Below are positions 15,662 through 22,624 of a stretch of 22,624 nt of DNA, in pieces; position 1 is the stretch's first letter, and each line of letters opens with the position of its first letter. Source of the DNA: Virgibacillus salarius (GTDB lineage Bacteria > Bacillota > Bacilli > Bacillales > Amphibacillaceae). The DNA is taken from positions 1 to 22,624 of the forward strand of contig NZ_BAAACY010000081.1 in NCBI RefSeq assembly GCF_039521925.1. The letters are read 5' to 3'. Under the pieces are notes generated by a model. That model was not told where the DNA came from. It made no database searches and saw only the letters and a list, made by a program, of their open reading frames with translations. Position numbers and translations under genes: made by a program.

Positions 15662-15961
15662 ATGAAGACCCGTTCTAAAAAAACGCTTAGGACATGTAGC
15701 AATGGCCATACATACTATAAAAGCTCAGATTGTCCTAGCTGTCCTATTTGCGAGGCAGAACGAGCACCACGTACAGGATTTCTATCACGTCTTGTAGCAC
15801 CAGCAAGGAGAGCACTTGAAAATGAACACATTACTACACTAGAAACACTTTCTGATTATACGGAGCGCGAAATTCTAAAGCTACATGGCATAGGTCCAAG
15901 CAGTATACCTATACTTAAACGTGCATTAGAGGAAGCAGGCTTGTATTTCAAGGATTCATGA
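15662..15961 (+). CDS. Small zinc-ribbon protein with RNA polymerase alpha-CTD-like domain
   Basis: A 99-residue soluble protein in two parts. Residues 12-30 carry Cys12, His16, Cys24, Cys27 and Cys30 in CSNGHTYYKSSDCPSCPICE, a likely zinc-binding knuckle. Residues about 38-97 (APARRALENEHITTLETL, then TEREILKLHGIGPSSIPILK and LEEAGLYF) match the helix pattern of the RNA polymerase alpha C-terminal domain, a helix-hairpin-helix unit that binds DNA or transcription factors. Proteins of this kind are annotated in Bacillales as RNA polymerase alpha subunit C-terminal domain-containing; no role is established that I know of. A strong AAGGGGG site precedes ATG 15662. It may share a transcript with acylphosphatase, 80 nt upstream, and ends at a bidirectional terminator. 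Confidence 0.85.
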   Translation: MKTRSKKTLRTCSNGHTYYKSSDCPSCPICEAERAPRTGFLSRLVAPARRALENEHITTLETLSDYTEREILKLHGIGPSSIPILKRALEEAGLYFKDS

Positions 15962-15974
15962 TATGTCAATTGAA

Positions 15975-16012
15975 AACAAGCCGTCCTACAAATACATAGG
16001 ATACGGCTTGTT
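15975..16012. terminator. Bidirectional terminator between convergent genes
   Basis: AACAAGCCGT (15975-15984) pairs with ACGGCTTGTT (16003-16012), and CCTA (15985-15988) with TAGG (15997-16000), leaving a 2-nt bulge and an 8-nt loop. It lies just after the plus-strand zinc-ribbon gene and abuts the stop of the minus-strand ferredoxin. T-rich tails exist on both sides (TTCATTATTG and TTTTC). Confidence 0.75.
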
Positions 16013-16014
16013 CA

Positions 16015-16254
16015 TTATTGTTCTTCAAAAAACTTACGATTTAATGCAATATATTCATTTTCTTCTTCTGGTACTTCATCTTCCATGTAAATGGCCTCAA
16101 CAGGACAAACAGCTTCACAAGCTCCACAATCAATGCAAATATCTGGATCGATAAAGAACATGTCTTTTCCCTCTTCTATACAATCAACAGGACAAACTTC
16201 TACGCATTCTCCTGCTTTTTCATCTTTACAAGGTGATGTAATAATAAATGCCAA
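16015..16254 (-). CDS. 7Fe-type ferredoxin ([3Fe-4S][4Fe-4S])
   Basis: A 79-residue cytoplasmic electron carrier. Cysteines are at 9, 17, 21, 25, 40, 43, 46 and 50. The spacing C9-x7-C17-x3-C21-P and C40-x2-C43-x2-C46-x3-C50-P is that of 7Fe ferredoxins. In these, Cys9, Cys17 and Cys50 hold the 3Fe cluster, and Cys21, Cys40, Cys43 and Cys46 the 4Fe cluster, with Cys25 free. An 8Fe state is possible. The tail is acidic (MEDEVPEEENEY), as expected for a soluble ferredoxin and helpful in a halotolerant cytoplasm. It starts at TTG 16254, preceded on the minus strand by AAGGAGGAG at a spacing of about 7 nt, a very strong site. Monocistronic; divergent from the LysM-M14 gene. Redox partners are not identifiable here. 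Confidence 0.93.
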   Translation of the reverse strand: MAFIITSPCKDEKAGECVEVCPVDCIEEGKDMFFIDPDICIDCGACEAVCPVEAIYMEDEVPEEENEYIALNRKFFEEQ

Positions 16255-16447
16255 GTTTCTCTCCTCCTTCTTCCGATCAGTAAACTCATTACAAAATAGC
16301 TTATGATATAATTGTTATTATAACGCATATAAGTTGAAAAATAAAAGTAATATTGTTGAATTTCCTATGGATTATTCCATCATTCTACACATTTTTCACT
16401 AATATAAACATATGATTTAGTATTCGTTCTATTAGGGAGAGAATACA

Positions 16448-17638
16448 ATGGAAATTACTGTTCGCCAAGGGGATACTTTATGGTATTACAGCCAGCTTTT
16501 TGGTATTCCGTTACCACTAGTCGAAGATTCAAATCGTGGGGTAAATGCAAACCAACTCCAACCCGGCATGCAAGTATTGCTACCAGGATACCGTACGATC
16601 ACTTACTCTATTCAGCCAAATGATTCATTGTGGACAATAGCAATAACCAATAATATACCTGTAGATAGTATTGCTTTATTGAACCCAACGATCCAACCGA
16701 TGAATTTACAGATCGGAAAAACCATTCTACTTCCAGAGAAAGTTAGATCCGCGATTATTACAGATTTAAACAAGTATACGTATGAAAAGTTTCAACAGGA
16801 TTTACATAACTTACAAGCTATTTATCCGTTTATGTTTCAACAATCCATTGGGAAGTCTGTAATGGGAAAGGAAATTGTAGAGTTGCAAATTGGAAGAGGT
16901 TCAAACGACGTTCATTTAAACGGCTCCTTCCATGGAAATGAATGGATAACTACTTCTGTTATTATGAAATTCATTAATGAGTATGCACTATCGCTAACCA
17001 ATCACAATCCCATTCGTGGCAGGTTCACTCTACCTTTATACCAAACGACTCAACTATCCGTAGTGCCAATGGTAAATCCTGATGGAGTTAATCTCGTTAT
17101 TAATGGAGCAAAAGCTGCAGGAGATTATGAAACAAAAGTATTAGAAATGAATCATCAAAACACTAATTTTTCAAATTGGAAAGCAAATATTAAAGGAGTG
17201 GATTTAAACAAACAATATCCTGCACGTTGGGAAACAGAAGTAGAGAGAAAACCAACTTCACCTCAACCACGAGATTTCCCAGGTTATGAACCCATGACTG
17301 AGCCGGAAGCAATAACAATGGCAGATTTGGCCAATGAAAGGAATTTCTCCATTGTCAATGCTTTACATACACAAGGTGAAGAAATTTATTGGGGGTTTGA
17401 AGGACTTGAACCTCCTGAATCTGAACAAATTGTTAATGAGTATGCACGTGTCAGTGGATACCTTCCTGTGCAATATATTGACAGTTATGCAGGCTATAGG
17501 GATTGGTTTATCCAAGAATTCAGAAAGCCTGGTTTCACAATTGAATTAGGTACGGGTGTTAATCCATTGCCGTTTGAACAATTCCCTGAGATATACGAGG
17601 AGACATTAGGAATTTTATTAGCAAACCTTTACCTATAA
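16448..17638 (+). CDS. LysM-M14 gamma-D-glutamyl-L-diamino acid endopeptidase (ENP1-like)
   Basis: A 396-residue zinc carboxypeptidase-fold enzyme, predicted to cut the gamma-D-glutamyl-diamino-acid bond in peptidoglycan stem peptides, like endopeptidase I of Lysinibacillus sphaericus spores. Two LysM repeats bind glycan: residues about 2-46 (TVRQGDTLWYYSQLFGI, ending VLLPG) and 51-95 (TYSIQPNDSLWTIAITNNI, ending ILLPE). The M14 domain follows from about 105. Zinc ligands are His162 and Glu165 in HGNEW and His307 in ALHTQGE, with catalytic Glu366 in TIELGTG. There is no signal peptide, as in ENP1, which points to a spore or mother-cell role, or release by lysis. GGGAGAG precedes ATG 16448. 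CATATGATTTA at about 16410 recalls a mother-cell sigma -10, but the -35 is unclear. The 3' end overlaps the convergent phosphatase by 6 nt. Confidence 0.92.
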   Translation: MEITVRQGDTLWYYSQLFGIPLPLVEDSNRGVNANQLQPGMQVLLPGYRTITYSIQPNDSLWTIAITNNIPVDSIALLNPTIQPMNLQIGKTILLPEKVRSAIITDLNKYTYEKFQQDLHNLQAIYPFMFQQSIGKSVMGKEIVELQIGRGSNDVHLNGSFHGNEWITTSVIMKFINEYALSLTNHNPIRGRFTLPLYQTTQLSVVPMVNPDGVNLVINGAKAAGDYETKVLEMNHQNTNFSNWKANIKGVDLNKQYPARWETEVERKPTSPQPRDFPGYEPMTEPEAITMADLANERNFSIVNALHTQGEEIYWGFEGLEPPESEQIVNEYARVSGYLPVQYIDSYAGYRDWFIQEFRKPGFTIELGTGVNPLPFEQFPEIYEETLGILLANLYL

Positions 17639-18211
17639 ATCTGATTTCCAATCCACTTGTACTGGTCGGACTATTTGTCTTCCTAATTGCAATGTGTAAA
17701 CATCAGGATTTTGCATTGCTTTCCATGTATCAAAACCAAAAGCTTGATCATATCGGTGAAGTAATAGAGAAAGTAGATTTCCATGACTAACAATAACAAT
17801 ATTACGAAAAGTTGTCGATTTCATCTGATCAATCACTTCATGCGCACGCTCAATTGCATCATTGGAGGACTCTCCACCAGGTAGTGAAAAATCCAACTCT
17901 TGAAACGAATGTTCCAGGACATCTAGCCAATCGTCTATTGGATCTTCACTTAATATTCGTTCTTTTAACCGCTCGTCAACATGTATTGTAAGTTGAGCTT
18001 TATTTGCAAAGGGCTTAATACTATCGACTGCTCGTAGATAAGGGCTAGAAATAATATGATCAATTTCCTCATCTAAATTCGAAAAGAATTCAGCTAGCTG
18101 ATTTGCTTGTTGTAAACCATTCGTTGTTAATGGAGAGTCTCTATGTTGACCATGAGCTGAACAATGTCGCACCAAATAAATCTTTTTTTCTGTTAAATTT
18201 GCTTGTTCCAT
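17633..18211 (-). CDS. Histidine phosphatase family protein
   Basis: A 192-residue cytoplasmic member of the phosphoglycerate-mutase-like branch 1 histidine phosphatases. The catalytic motif is LVRHCSAHG (Arg15, His16 as the phosphorylated histidine), where many members have RHGE. SSPYLRA supplies the second arginine (Arg60), LKERILSE the probable acid (Glu84), and VSHGN the second catalytic histidine (His143). All core residues are present, so it should be active. The substrate cannot be read from sequence; relatives act on phosphosugars, nucleotides or cofactor precursors. GGAGGG lies 6 nt before ATG 18211 on the minus strand. The stop overlaps the tail of the LysM-M14 gene by 6 nt with no terminator between, so convergent readthrough and antisense overlap are expected. 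It lies downstream of DUF6501 on the same strand. Confidence 0.9.
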   Translation of the reverse strand: MEQANLTEKKIYLVRHCSAHGQHRDSPLTTNGLQQANQLAEFFSNLDEEIDHIISSPYLRAVDSIKPFANKAQLTIHVDERLKERILSEDPIDDWLDVLEHSFQELDFSLPGGESSNDAIERAHEVIDQMKSTTFRNIVIVSHGNLLSLLLHRYDQAFGFDTWKAMQNPDVYTLQLGRQIVRPVQVDWKSDL

Positions 18212-18300
18212 TCATTACCCTCCATTTAAAACAGAATAGTATGATAACACCAATTATCTTTAGTATACCATTTTTTATGAAATATTAGTATTCATGTATA

Positions 18301-18330
18301 AAAATAACAGGGAAATTCCCCTGTTATTTT
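18301..18330 (-). terminator. Terminator overlapping the stop of the DUF6501 gene
   Basis: AAAATAACAG (18301-18310) pairs with CTGTTATTTT (18321-18330), plus two inner G-C pairs. On the minus strand the stem is followed by more T, so it should end the YqfQ-MsrAB-DUF6501 transcript. The stop codon lies inside the stem. Confidence 0.75.
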
Positions 18331-18530
18331 ACCTCTTCAAAGTATTCTTTTCTAAATCCAGCAATTCGTTCACTGTTGTCAATGATAAAGTAGAATTCAT
18401 CCGTCTCATTCTTTACATCATATACTTTTCCTGGTGTGAGCTTATTGTCCACAATAAATTTCTTTGCATCAGCATGTACGCATTTTAGTCGTTTGATTGT
18501 CTCTCGTTCTTCCCAATTTAGATGAATCAT
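18324..18530 (-). CDS. DUF6501 family protein
   Basis: A 68-residue conserved Bacillales protein of unknown function. The sequence begins MIHLNWEERETIKRLKCVH and runs through KKFIVDNKLTPGKVYDVKNET to FYFIIDNSERIAGFRKEYFEEVK. This fits DUF6501, a small, probably beta-rich domain, as I remember it. It has no signal peptide or membrane helix. The phrase LTPGKVYDVKNETDEFYFIID resembles small SH3-like barrels, but that is only a visual impression. AAGGGGAG precedes ATG 18530 on the minus strand. It lies 54 nt downstream of MsrAB on the same strand and may be the last gene of that transcript; a terminator overlaps its stop. Confidence 0.82.
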   Translation of the reverse strand: MIHLNWEERETIKRLKCVHADAKKFIVDNKLTPGKVYDVKNETDEFYFIIDNSERIAGFRKEYFEEVK

Positions 18531-18584
18531 AATCGTTACTCCCCTTTTTAAGTTTACATAATATTTATATTGTCAACTTGTCGT

Positions 18585-19556
18585 TTACTCGAACAAACGT
18601 AGATATTCCTCATACCCTTCTTCCCTTAGCCTGTCCTTAGGTATAAATCGCATGGCTGCGGAATTTATACAATATCGAAGTCCGCCTTTATCCTTTGGAC
18701 CATCCTCAAATACATGACCTAAATGGGAATCCGCGGTTTTACTTCTTACTTCCGTTCTTACCATTCCATGCGTCGAATCTATTTCCTTTTTCAACTGATA
18801 CAAATCAATGGGCTTGGTAAAGCTTGGCCAACCACATCCCGCATCATATTGATCCGTAGAAGAAAACAGGGGTTCCCCAGAAACAATATCTACATAAATC
18901 CCTTCCTCTTCATTATTCCAGTATTCATTTTGAAATGGTCTCTCTGTTCCATTTTCCTGTGTTACATGGAATTGAATGGATGTTAATTGTTTTTTTAACT
19001 TACTTTTATCAAGTTTATTTCGCCAGTTTTTCTTTATGAAATCCTCCCTACCCGATCCTTTTTTATACAATCTATAATGAAAGGATTGCTTTTTATAATA
19101 ATCTTGATGCTCTTCCTCAGCTGGATAAAATGGCTTTGCAGGAAGTATTTTGGTGACGATTGGCTTTGAAAATCTTCCGCTATTTTCTAATTCTTGTTTA
19201 GATGCTTCGGCTATCTGCTTTTGCTCATCAGTATGATAGAATATAGCAGTTTGATATGATTCTCCACGATCATGAAACTGACCATAAGGATCTGTAGGGT
19301 CGATTTGTTGCCAGAATGTTTCAACTAACTTTTTATATGGCATTATAGATGAATCGAACTCAATTTGTACAGCCTCCACATGGCCAGTTGTATTGGAGCA
19401 AACCTGTTCATAAGTAGGATTTTCTACGGTGCCACCAGTATAACCCGATGTTACGCTGATAATACCAGGACGTTCATCGAATGGCTCGACCATGCACCAA
19501 AAGCAACCCCCAGCGAAAGTCGCAAACTCTTTCGTTGTATTACGCACATATATCAT
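18585..19556 (-). CDS. msrAB: Bifunctional methionine sulfoxide reductase MsrA/MsrB
   Basis: Repairs oxidised methionine in proteins: the MsrA part reduces the S-sulfoxide, the MsrB part the R-sulfoxide, using thioredoxin. About 323 residues from ATG 19556. The MsrA domain (about 8-165) has the catalytic cysteine in FAGGCFWC (Cys18) and SGYTGG. The MsrB domain (about 180-320) has GCGWPSF, then HLGHVF, and the catalytic cysteine in RYCINSAAMRF (about Cys296). The CxxC zinc pairs of zinc-type MsrB are absent, so this is the zinc-free form. The frame is open upstream to TTG 19607 without a ribosome site. AAGGGA abuts ATG 19556, so GTG 19547, 9 nt past AAGGGA, is an alternative start. A tiny out-of-frame ATG-CTG-AAA-AGG-GAA-TGA overlaps ATG 19556. 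The upstream neighbour on this strand is yqfQ. Confidence 0.93.
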   Translation of the reverse strand: MIYVRNTTKEFATFAGGCFWCMVEPFDERPGIISVTSGYTGGTVENPTYEQVCSNTTGHVEAVQIEFDSSIMPYKKLVETFWQQIDPTDPYGQFHDRGESYQTAIFYHTDEQKQIAEASKQELENSGRFSKPIVTKILPAKPFYPAEEEHQDYYKKQSFHYRLYKKGSGREDFIKKNWRNKLDKSKLKKQLTSIQFHVTQENGTERPFQNEYWNNEEEGIYVDIVSGEPLFSSTDQYDAGCGWPSFTKPIDLYQLKKEIDSTHGMVRTEVRSKTADSHLGHVFEDGPKDKGGLRYCINSAAMRFIPKDRLREEGYEEYLRLFE

Positions 19557-19624
19557 TCCCTTTTCAGCATTTTCTTCTATTTTTCCTTTTATAGAAGAAA
19601 AAATCAAGCTGGGAGCCTTAAAAA

Positions 19625-20170
19625 TTAAATAAACAGCTTCGGAACAGACTGACCAGGCTGTGAATTTCGCTCGGAAACGCGATCCGTTGATGTCAGTTGT
19701 AATGCATCTTCTGACAGTTCTGCACTACTTTCGATAAGGGAATCCTCTTCGGTAGACTGTTCATCAGAATCATTTTGATTACCATCTCCACTTTCCATTG
19801 AATTGAATGCTTTCATCATTCTATACATAGCAGGTAAATTTTTCACCATAGGCCCATATTCTTGCACGATCGGTGCAGCACTTTGCACCATTTTTAAAAC
19901 TTGTTGAACATTATTTAATGTTCCAGACAGACCACCTACCCCATTGCTTAAAAATCCAGCACCTGTTCCAGCAGCAGATTGCGGTCGTAAAAAGCTAAGC
20001 AGATTTCGTAAATTGCCTCCTCCGGCTTGTTGAGCTCCAGGTATGGATGCCCCTGGAAACCCCCTTCCTGGAAAAGCTCTCGGAAATTGATTACCGTACA
20101 TCATATTTCCTGGATTTACTTGCTGCATATTAAACGGAAAATTACCTGGCTGATTAGATGGAAATACCAT
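19625..20170 (-). CDS. yqfQ: YqfQ-like (VrrA) family protein
   Basis: A 181-residue protein of the YqfQ/VrrA family, found in spore-forming Bacillales and of unknown function. The N-terminal third (1-55) is rich in Asn, Gln, Gly, Pro and Phe with NFPFNMQQVNPGNMMYGNQF and repeated FPG units, a low-complexity, coat-like composition. The middle (about 58-125) has NLLSFLRPQ and LNNVQQVLKMVQSAAPIVQEYGPMVKNLP, the conserved family core, predicted helical. The C-terminal third is acidic and disordered and ends in SVPKLFI, like the PKLYI end of B. subtilis YqfQ. There is no signal peptide. AGGGGGT lies 6 nt before ATG 20170 on the minus strand. It precedes msrAB by about 70 nt with no visible terminator, so cotranscription is likely. 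Composition suggests a spore-surface or crust role, which is inference. Confidence 0.85.
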   Translation of the reverse strand: MVFPSNQPGNFPFNMQQVNPGNMMYGNQFPRAFPGRGFPGASIPGAQQAGGGNLRNLLSFLRPQSAAGTGAGFLSNGVGGLSGTLNNVQQVLKMVQSAAPIVQEYGPMVKNLPAMYRMMKAFNSMESGDGNQNDSDEQSTEEDSLIESSAELSEDALQLTSTDRVSERNSQPGQSVPKLFI

Positions 20171-20646
20171 ATCATTACCCCCTATACCTAACTAAATCAT
20201 TTATAGTATTGTACGTAAACCCAGAAAAAAGGTGTAGGCGGTAGTTCTTATAGAACTGTATATCATACATATGAGCGAAATATTTCCCGGGCAACCGCAC
20301 AAACTAACATGTTTCCCTAAATCCAGTGCCATTTTTGCCGAATTCTGGTTTATTTACTGAAATAATAAATATTAAACAAACGTTTGATTAAAATACCGAA
20401 CTGGAGGAAAACCATACAGTTCCATGCTAGTATTAGCGTAAATAGGAGGAAGCTAGAAAACCACATACGCTTATCATTATATTATCTAACAAGCTTTAGT
20501 TATTCCTTATATATAGATGAATATCGCACTCAATCCAGCCAATCAGCTACACAGTATAAACTCTAACTTTTGGGGTAACCACCTAATTATTTTAAAATAA
20601 TTATCTTTCGTTTATTAACAGTTTAGGAAATTATAAAATCAGCTCA
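20171..20646. other. Intergenic region with three palindromes
   Basis: No supported gene. AGTTCT (20243-20248) and AGAACT (20252-20257) form an inverted repeat with a 3-nt centre. CAAACGTTTG (20377-20386) is a perfect 10-bp palindrome. A 20-bp perfect AT palindrome, TAATTATTTTAAAATAATTA, lies at 20584-20603, 43 nt past the stop of the minus-strand exporter. The last could act as a weak terminator stem; the others could be operators for divergent promoters. A plus-strand frame at 20384-20566 has no ribosome site. Confidence 0.45.
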
Positions 20647-21582
20647 TTAGTTTACTTTTTTATCAGAGTATAACTGATGCTGTTTAACTTTTTTATCACT
20701 TCTATTAGAAGGAAAAGGAAAGCGAAGCCCCATTGCGATTGCAGCGCCAATACAACCGAATAGACATCCAAAAAATAAGTATAAAGTTGGTTGGGAGTCC
20801 CTGATTATTACGGAGGCAATCCCTCCGATAGCAGGAAAAAGAGCTACCATGTAGCTGCTTAAGGACGCTCCGATTCGTTCTACAAGTTTAAGGTAGAACA
20901 TCCATGCAACAAAGGACGCAAAAACTGTTAACCATACCAATGCACCAAGATAAGAAATTGATGTTGGGAGGTAGAAATCCTGACCTTGGAAAGTACAAAT
21001 AATAAATAATAGGAGTGCTGCTACTACTCCACCGAAACTATTTGAGTAGACAGGATTAATTCCTCGGTTGGCATTTCGTGCTGAACTTGCATCACCTACC
21101 GATGTTAATAAGGTACCGAGTAATGCGACACCTACCCCTTTTAATTGAGCAAGATTAAATTGCTCGGATAAAAGAGGATAAATAACAATACATACTGCAA
21201 TCATACCAATTATTCCACCTATAAGTATTCTAAGGTGTAACCTCTCCCCTAGAAATACGCGCAATGCAATAGGAGTCAATATAGCTTTCATAGAAAACAT
21301 AAGAGTCACCAGCGCTGCAGAACTCCAGATTGTGCCATAATATAATAAAAGATAACTCAAAGCAAAGTTACAAGCCCCAAATATAATAATGGGTAAAGTA
21401 TCCCTGCGTGAAGGTCGGCCAGATGGCCGATACAAACAAGCCAGGATAACAAATAACAACGCAGCCCCTGCAATACGGTAGGTTAATGACACTTCAAGAC
21501 TGATAGGTGTACCTTGAATTTTAACAGCTATAAAGTTTAACCCCCATACAAGGAGACAGAAAATGTACATAAAAATAGTCAT
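20647..21582 (-). CDS. EamA/DMT family transporter
   Basis: A 311-residue membrane protein of the drug/metabolite transporter superfamily with two EamA repeats (about 3-138 and 150-288) and about ten hydrophobic helices. The first helix has LLVWGLNFIAVKI, the typical W-G-x-N/S-F entry. The end of repeat one has LTPIALRVFLGERL, with the characteristic Glu, and FVAWMFYLKLVERIGAS marks the second repeat. Such carriers usually export amino acids, nucleosides or small metabolites; the substrate is not predictable here. The start ATG overlaps the stop of the upstream aminolevulinate-synthase-like gene by 4 nt (ATGA), so the two are translated together and the exporter may handle that enzyme's product. 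The C-terminus is lysine-rich and cytoplasmic, with YSDKKVN repeating SDKKVK. Confidence 0.9.
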   Translation of the reverse strand: MTIFMYIFCLLVWGLNFIAVKIQGTPISLEVSLTYRIAGAALLFVILACLYRPSGRPSRRDTLPIIIFGACNFALSYLLLYYGTIWSSAALVTLMFSMKAILTPIALRVFLGERLHLRILIGGIIGMIAVCIVIYPLLSEQFNLAQLKGVGVALLGTLLTSVGDASSARNANRGINPVYSNSFGGVVAALLLFIICTFQGQDFYLPTSISYLGALVWLTVFASFVAWMFYLKLVERIGASLSSYMVALFPAIGGIASVIIRDSQPTLYLFFGCLFGCIGAAIAMGLRFPFPSNRSDKKVKQHQLYSDKKVN

Positions 21583-22574
21583 TGCATAGTCACATCTGAC
21601 TGTTCCACAAACACAATATCAAAATGATTAAAAACCTCAATCAAAGCATCTTTTAATTGTAAGATTTGCTCCTCAGTATGATTAGGAGTAACGTTAACAC
21701 GAAAGCGCTCTGTTCCGACAGGAACGGTTGGTGAGTTAATAGGCTGTAAGTAGACACGATGCCTTTCTAGTAAGCGCTTTGCCGCATCCTTGCACTTTTG
21801 AGCTTCACCGATTAAGACAGGGAGGATATGAGTTTCACTAGATTTCATTATAGGGATGCCCGCACGATTGAGTTCCTCTCTCAATATTTTCGTCTTTCTA
21901 TGTAAAACATCTCTCTCATGATTTGATGCTTTTAAATGCTCAAGACTGGCATTACAAGCTGCCACAATAGATGGGGGCAAAGATGTAGTAAAAATGAACC
22001 CGGATGCAAAAGATCGAATGACGTCAATTATCTCATTTGATGTAGCAATATACCCACCTATAACACCAATTCCTTTCGCCATAGTTCCTTGAATTATATC
22101 AAGACGATGTTCTATTCCTAATTCCGCAGCTTTCCCCGCTCCTCTTGGACCATACATACCGATAGCATGGACCTCATCGATAAATGTTAAAGCATTATAC
22201 TGTTCTGCAAGGTCGCAAATTTCTTTAATTGGAGAGACATCTCCGTCCATGGAATAAACGGATTCAAAAACAATAATTTTTGGTTGATCAATTAGCTGTT
22301 CTACAAGTAGTTCTTCTAAATGACTCACATCATTATGTCGGAAAACTGCACAGGCAGCCTTAGTACTACGAATTCCATTAATGATTGAAGCATGATTAAG
22401 TTCGTCAGAAAATATGGTGCAGTCCGGCAACAGACGAAGTAAGCACTGTAATGTGGCATCATTTGATCCATAGCCTGTTGGAAAAACTAACGCTGCCTCT
22501 TTGTTATGCCAATCCGCAAGTGACGATTCTAACCTATTATAATGTTTATGGGTTCCTCCCTCTATATACTTTAA
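21579..22574 (-). pseudogene. 5-aminolevulinate-synthase-like alpha-oxoamine synthase, 5' end broken
   Basis: A PLP enzyme of the ALAS/KBL/BioF family, closest by eye to 5-aminolevulinate synthase (glycine + succinyl-CoA to 5-aminolevulinate). The frame is open from 22574, about 331 codons against about 400 for the family. It covers GGTHKHYNRLE, FSDELNHASIINGIR (PLP-stacking His), IDEVHAIGMYG, the PLP lysine in GTMAKGIG (codon 22076-22074), FASGFIFTTSLPP and QPINSPTVPVGTERFRV, the ALAS hallmarks. Upstream there is no in-frame ATG or ribosome site. TAA (22575-22577) falls where GSGGTRN should be, and all three minus-strand frames are stopped within the last 50 bases. The N-terminal 75-85 residues are therefore lost or decayed, beyond simple window truncation. 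The first in-frame start is TTG 22430, without a ribosome site. It is coupled to the exporter by ATGA. Bacillaceae normally use the C5 haem route, so this points to specialised metabolism and transfer. Confidence 0.7.
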
Positions 22575-22624
22575 TTATCTTCAAAATACTCTTGTTTTCT
22601 TAGAATTAATCAAGCACCATTTCA

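Noticed and set aside
19556..19607. Longer MsrAB start at TTG 19607
   Set aside because: No ribosome site, and the extra 17 residues are unlike the MsrA N-terminus.
20384..20566. Plus-strand 60-codon open frame from TTG
   Set aside because: No ribosome site, low-complexity Ser/Tyr-rich translation, and the start lies within the CAAACGTTTG palindrome.

Overview
The window is AT-rich, with Bacillus-type ribosome sites (AAGGAG, GGGAG), frequent GTG/TTG starts and a gene set typical of Bacillaceae (fruRKA, YhfW-type Rieske oxidoreductase, YqfQ, DUF6501, MsrAB, LysM-M14 endopeptidase, 7Fe ferredoxin). I infer a low-GC, probably halotolerant Bacillaceae chromosome of the Oceanobacillus/Virgibacillus/Gracilibacillus kind. 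No rRNA, tRNA, CRISPR array or intact insertion sequence was seen.

Layout. 1-1.3 kb: a class I SAM methyltransferase of the AGLDT/leucine-carboxyl-methyltransferase type. It has a consensus sigma-A promoter and an intrinsic terminator placed between promoter and gene. 1.7-3.6 kb: a translationally coupled pair that I match to the uncharacterised families DUF6323 and DUF6179. 3.6-4.3 kb: gene-poor DNA with a strong hairpin and possible gene debris. 4.3-5.1 kb: a DUF899 thioredoxin-like protein. 5.7-9.4 kb: a complete fructose operon, fruR-fruK-fruA. Its promoter is buried in five operator boxes spaced exactly 10 bp apart, with a cre-like site at the start point. 9.4-10.1 kb: a fructose-operon terminator and a relic region. 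10.1-11.9 kb: a CoA-disulfide/polysulfide reductase fused to rhodanese, behind a promoter with a CsoR/CstR-like operator. A second, similar promoter-operator lies about 460 bp upstream, in front of decayed coding sequence. 12.2-13.6 kb: a small secreted DUF3221-like protein, then a clear arylamine N-acetyltransferase pseudogene.

From 13.6 kb on the genes are housekeeping or redox genes on both strands: the Rieske-FAD oxidoreductase (-), acylphosphatase (+), a zinc-ribbon plus RNA-polymerase-alpha-CTD-like small protein (+), 7Fe ferredoxin (-), LysM-M14 peptidoglycan endopeptidase (+) and a histidine phosphatase (-, overlapping the endopeptidase tail to tail). A minus-strand run of YqfQ, MsrAB and DUF6501 follows. 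The right edge holds a minus-strand pair: a 5-aminolevulinate-synthase-like enzyme whose 5' end is broken by stops, coupled by an ATGA overlap to an EamA/DMT exporter.

Genes that work together: FruA imports fructose as fructose-1-phosphate, FruK converts it to the 1,6-bisphosphate, and FruR probably represses all three genes. The sulfur-responsive operator and the CoADR-rhodanese enzyme point to reactive-sulfur handling. MsrAB, ferredoxin and the Rieske protein make the right half rich in redox functions. The strongest leads for something undescribed are the DUF6323/DUF6179 pair, the 10-bp operator array, the promoter-terminator-gene arrangement at the methyltransferase, and the duplicated sulfur-type operator with a relic gene between the copies.
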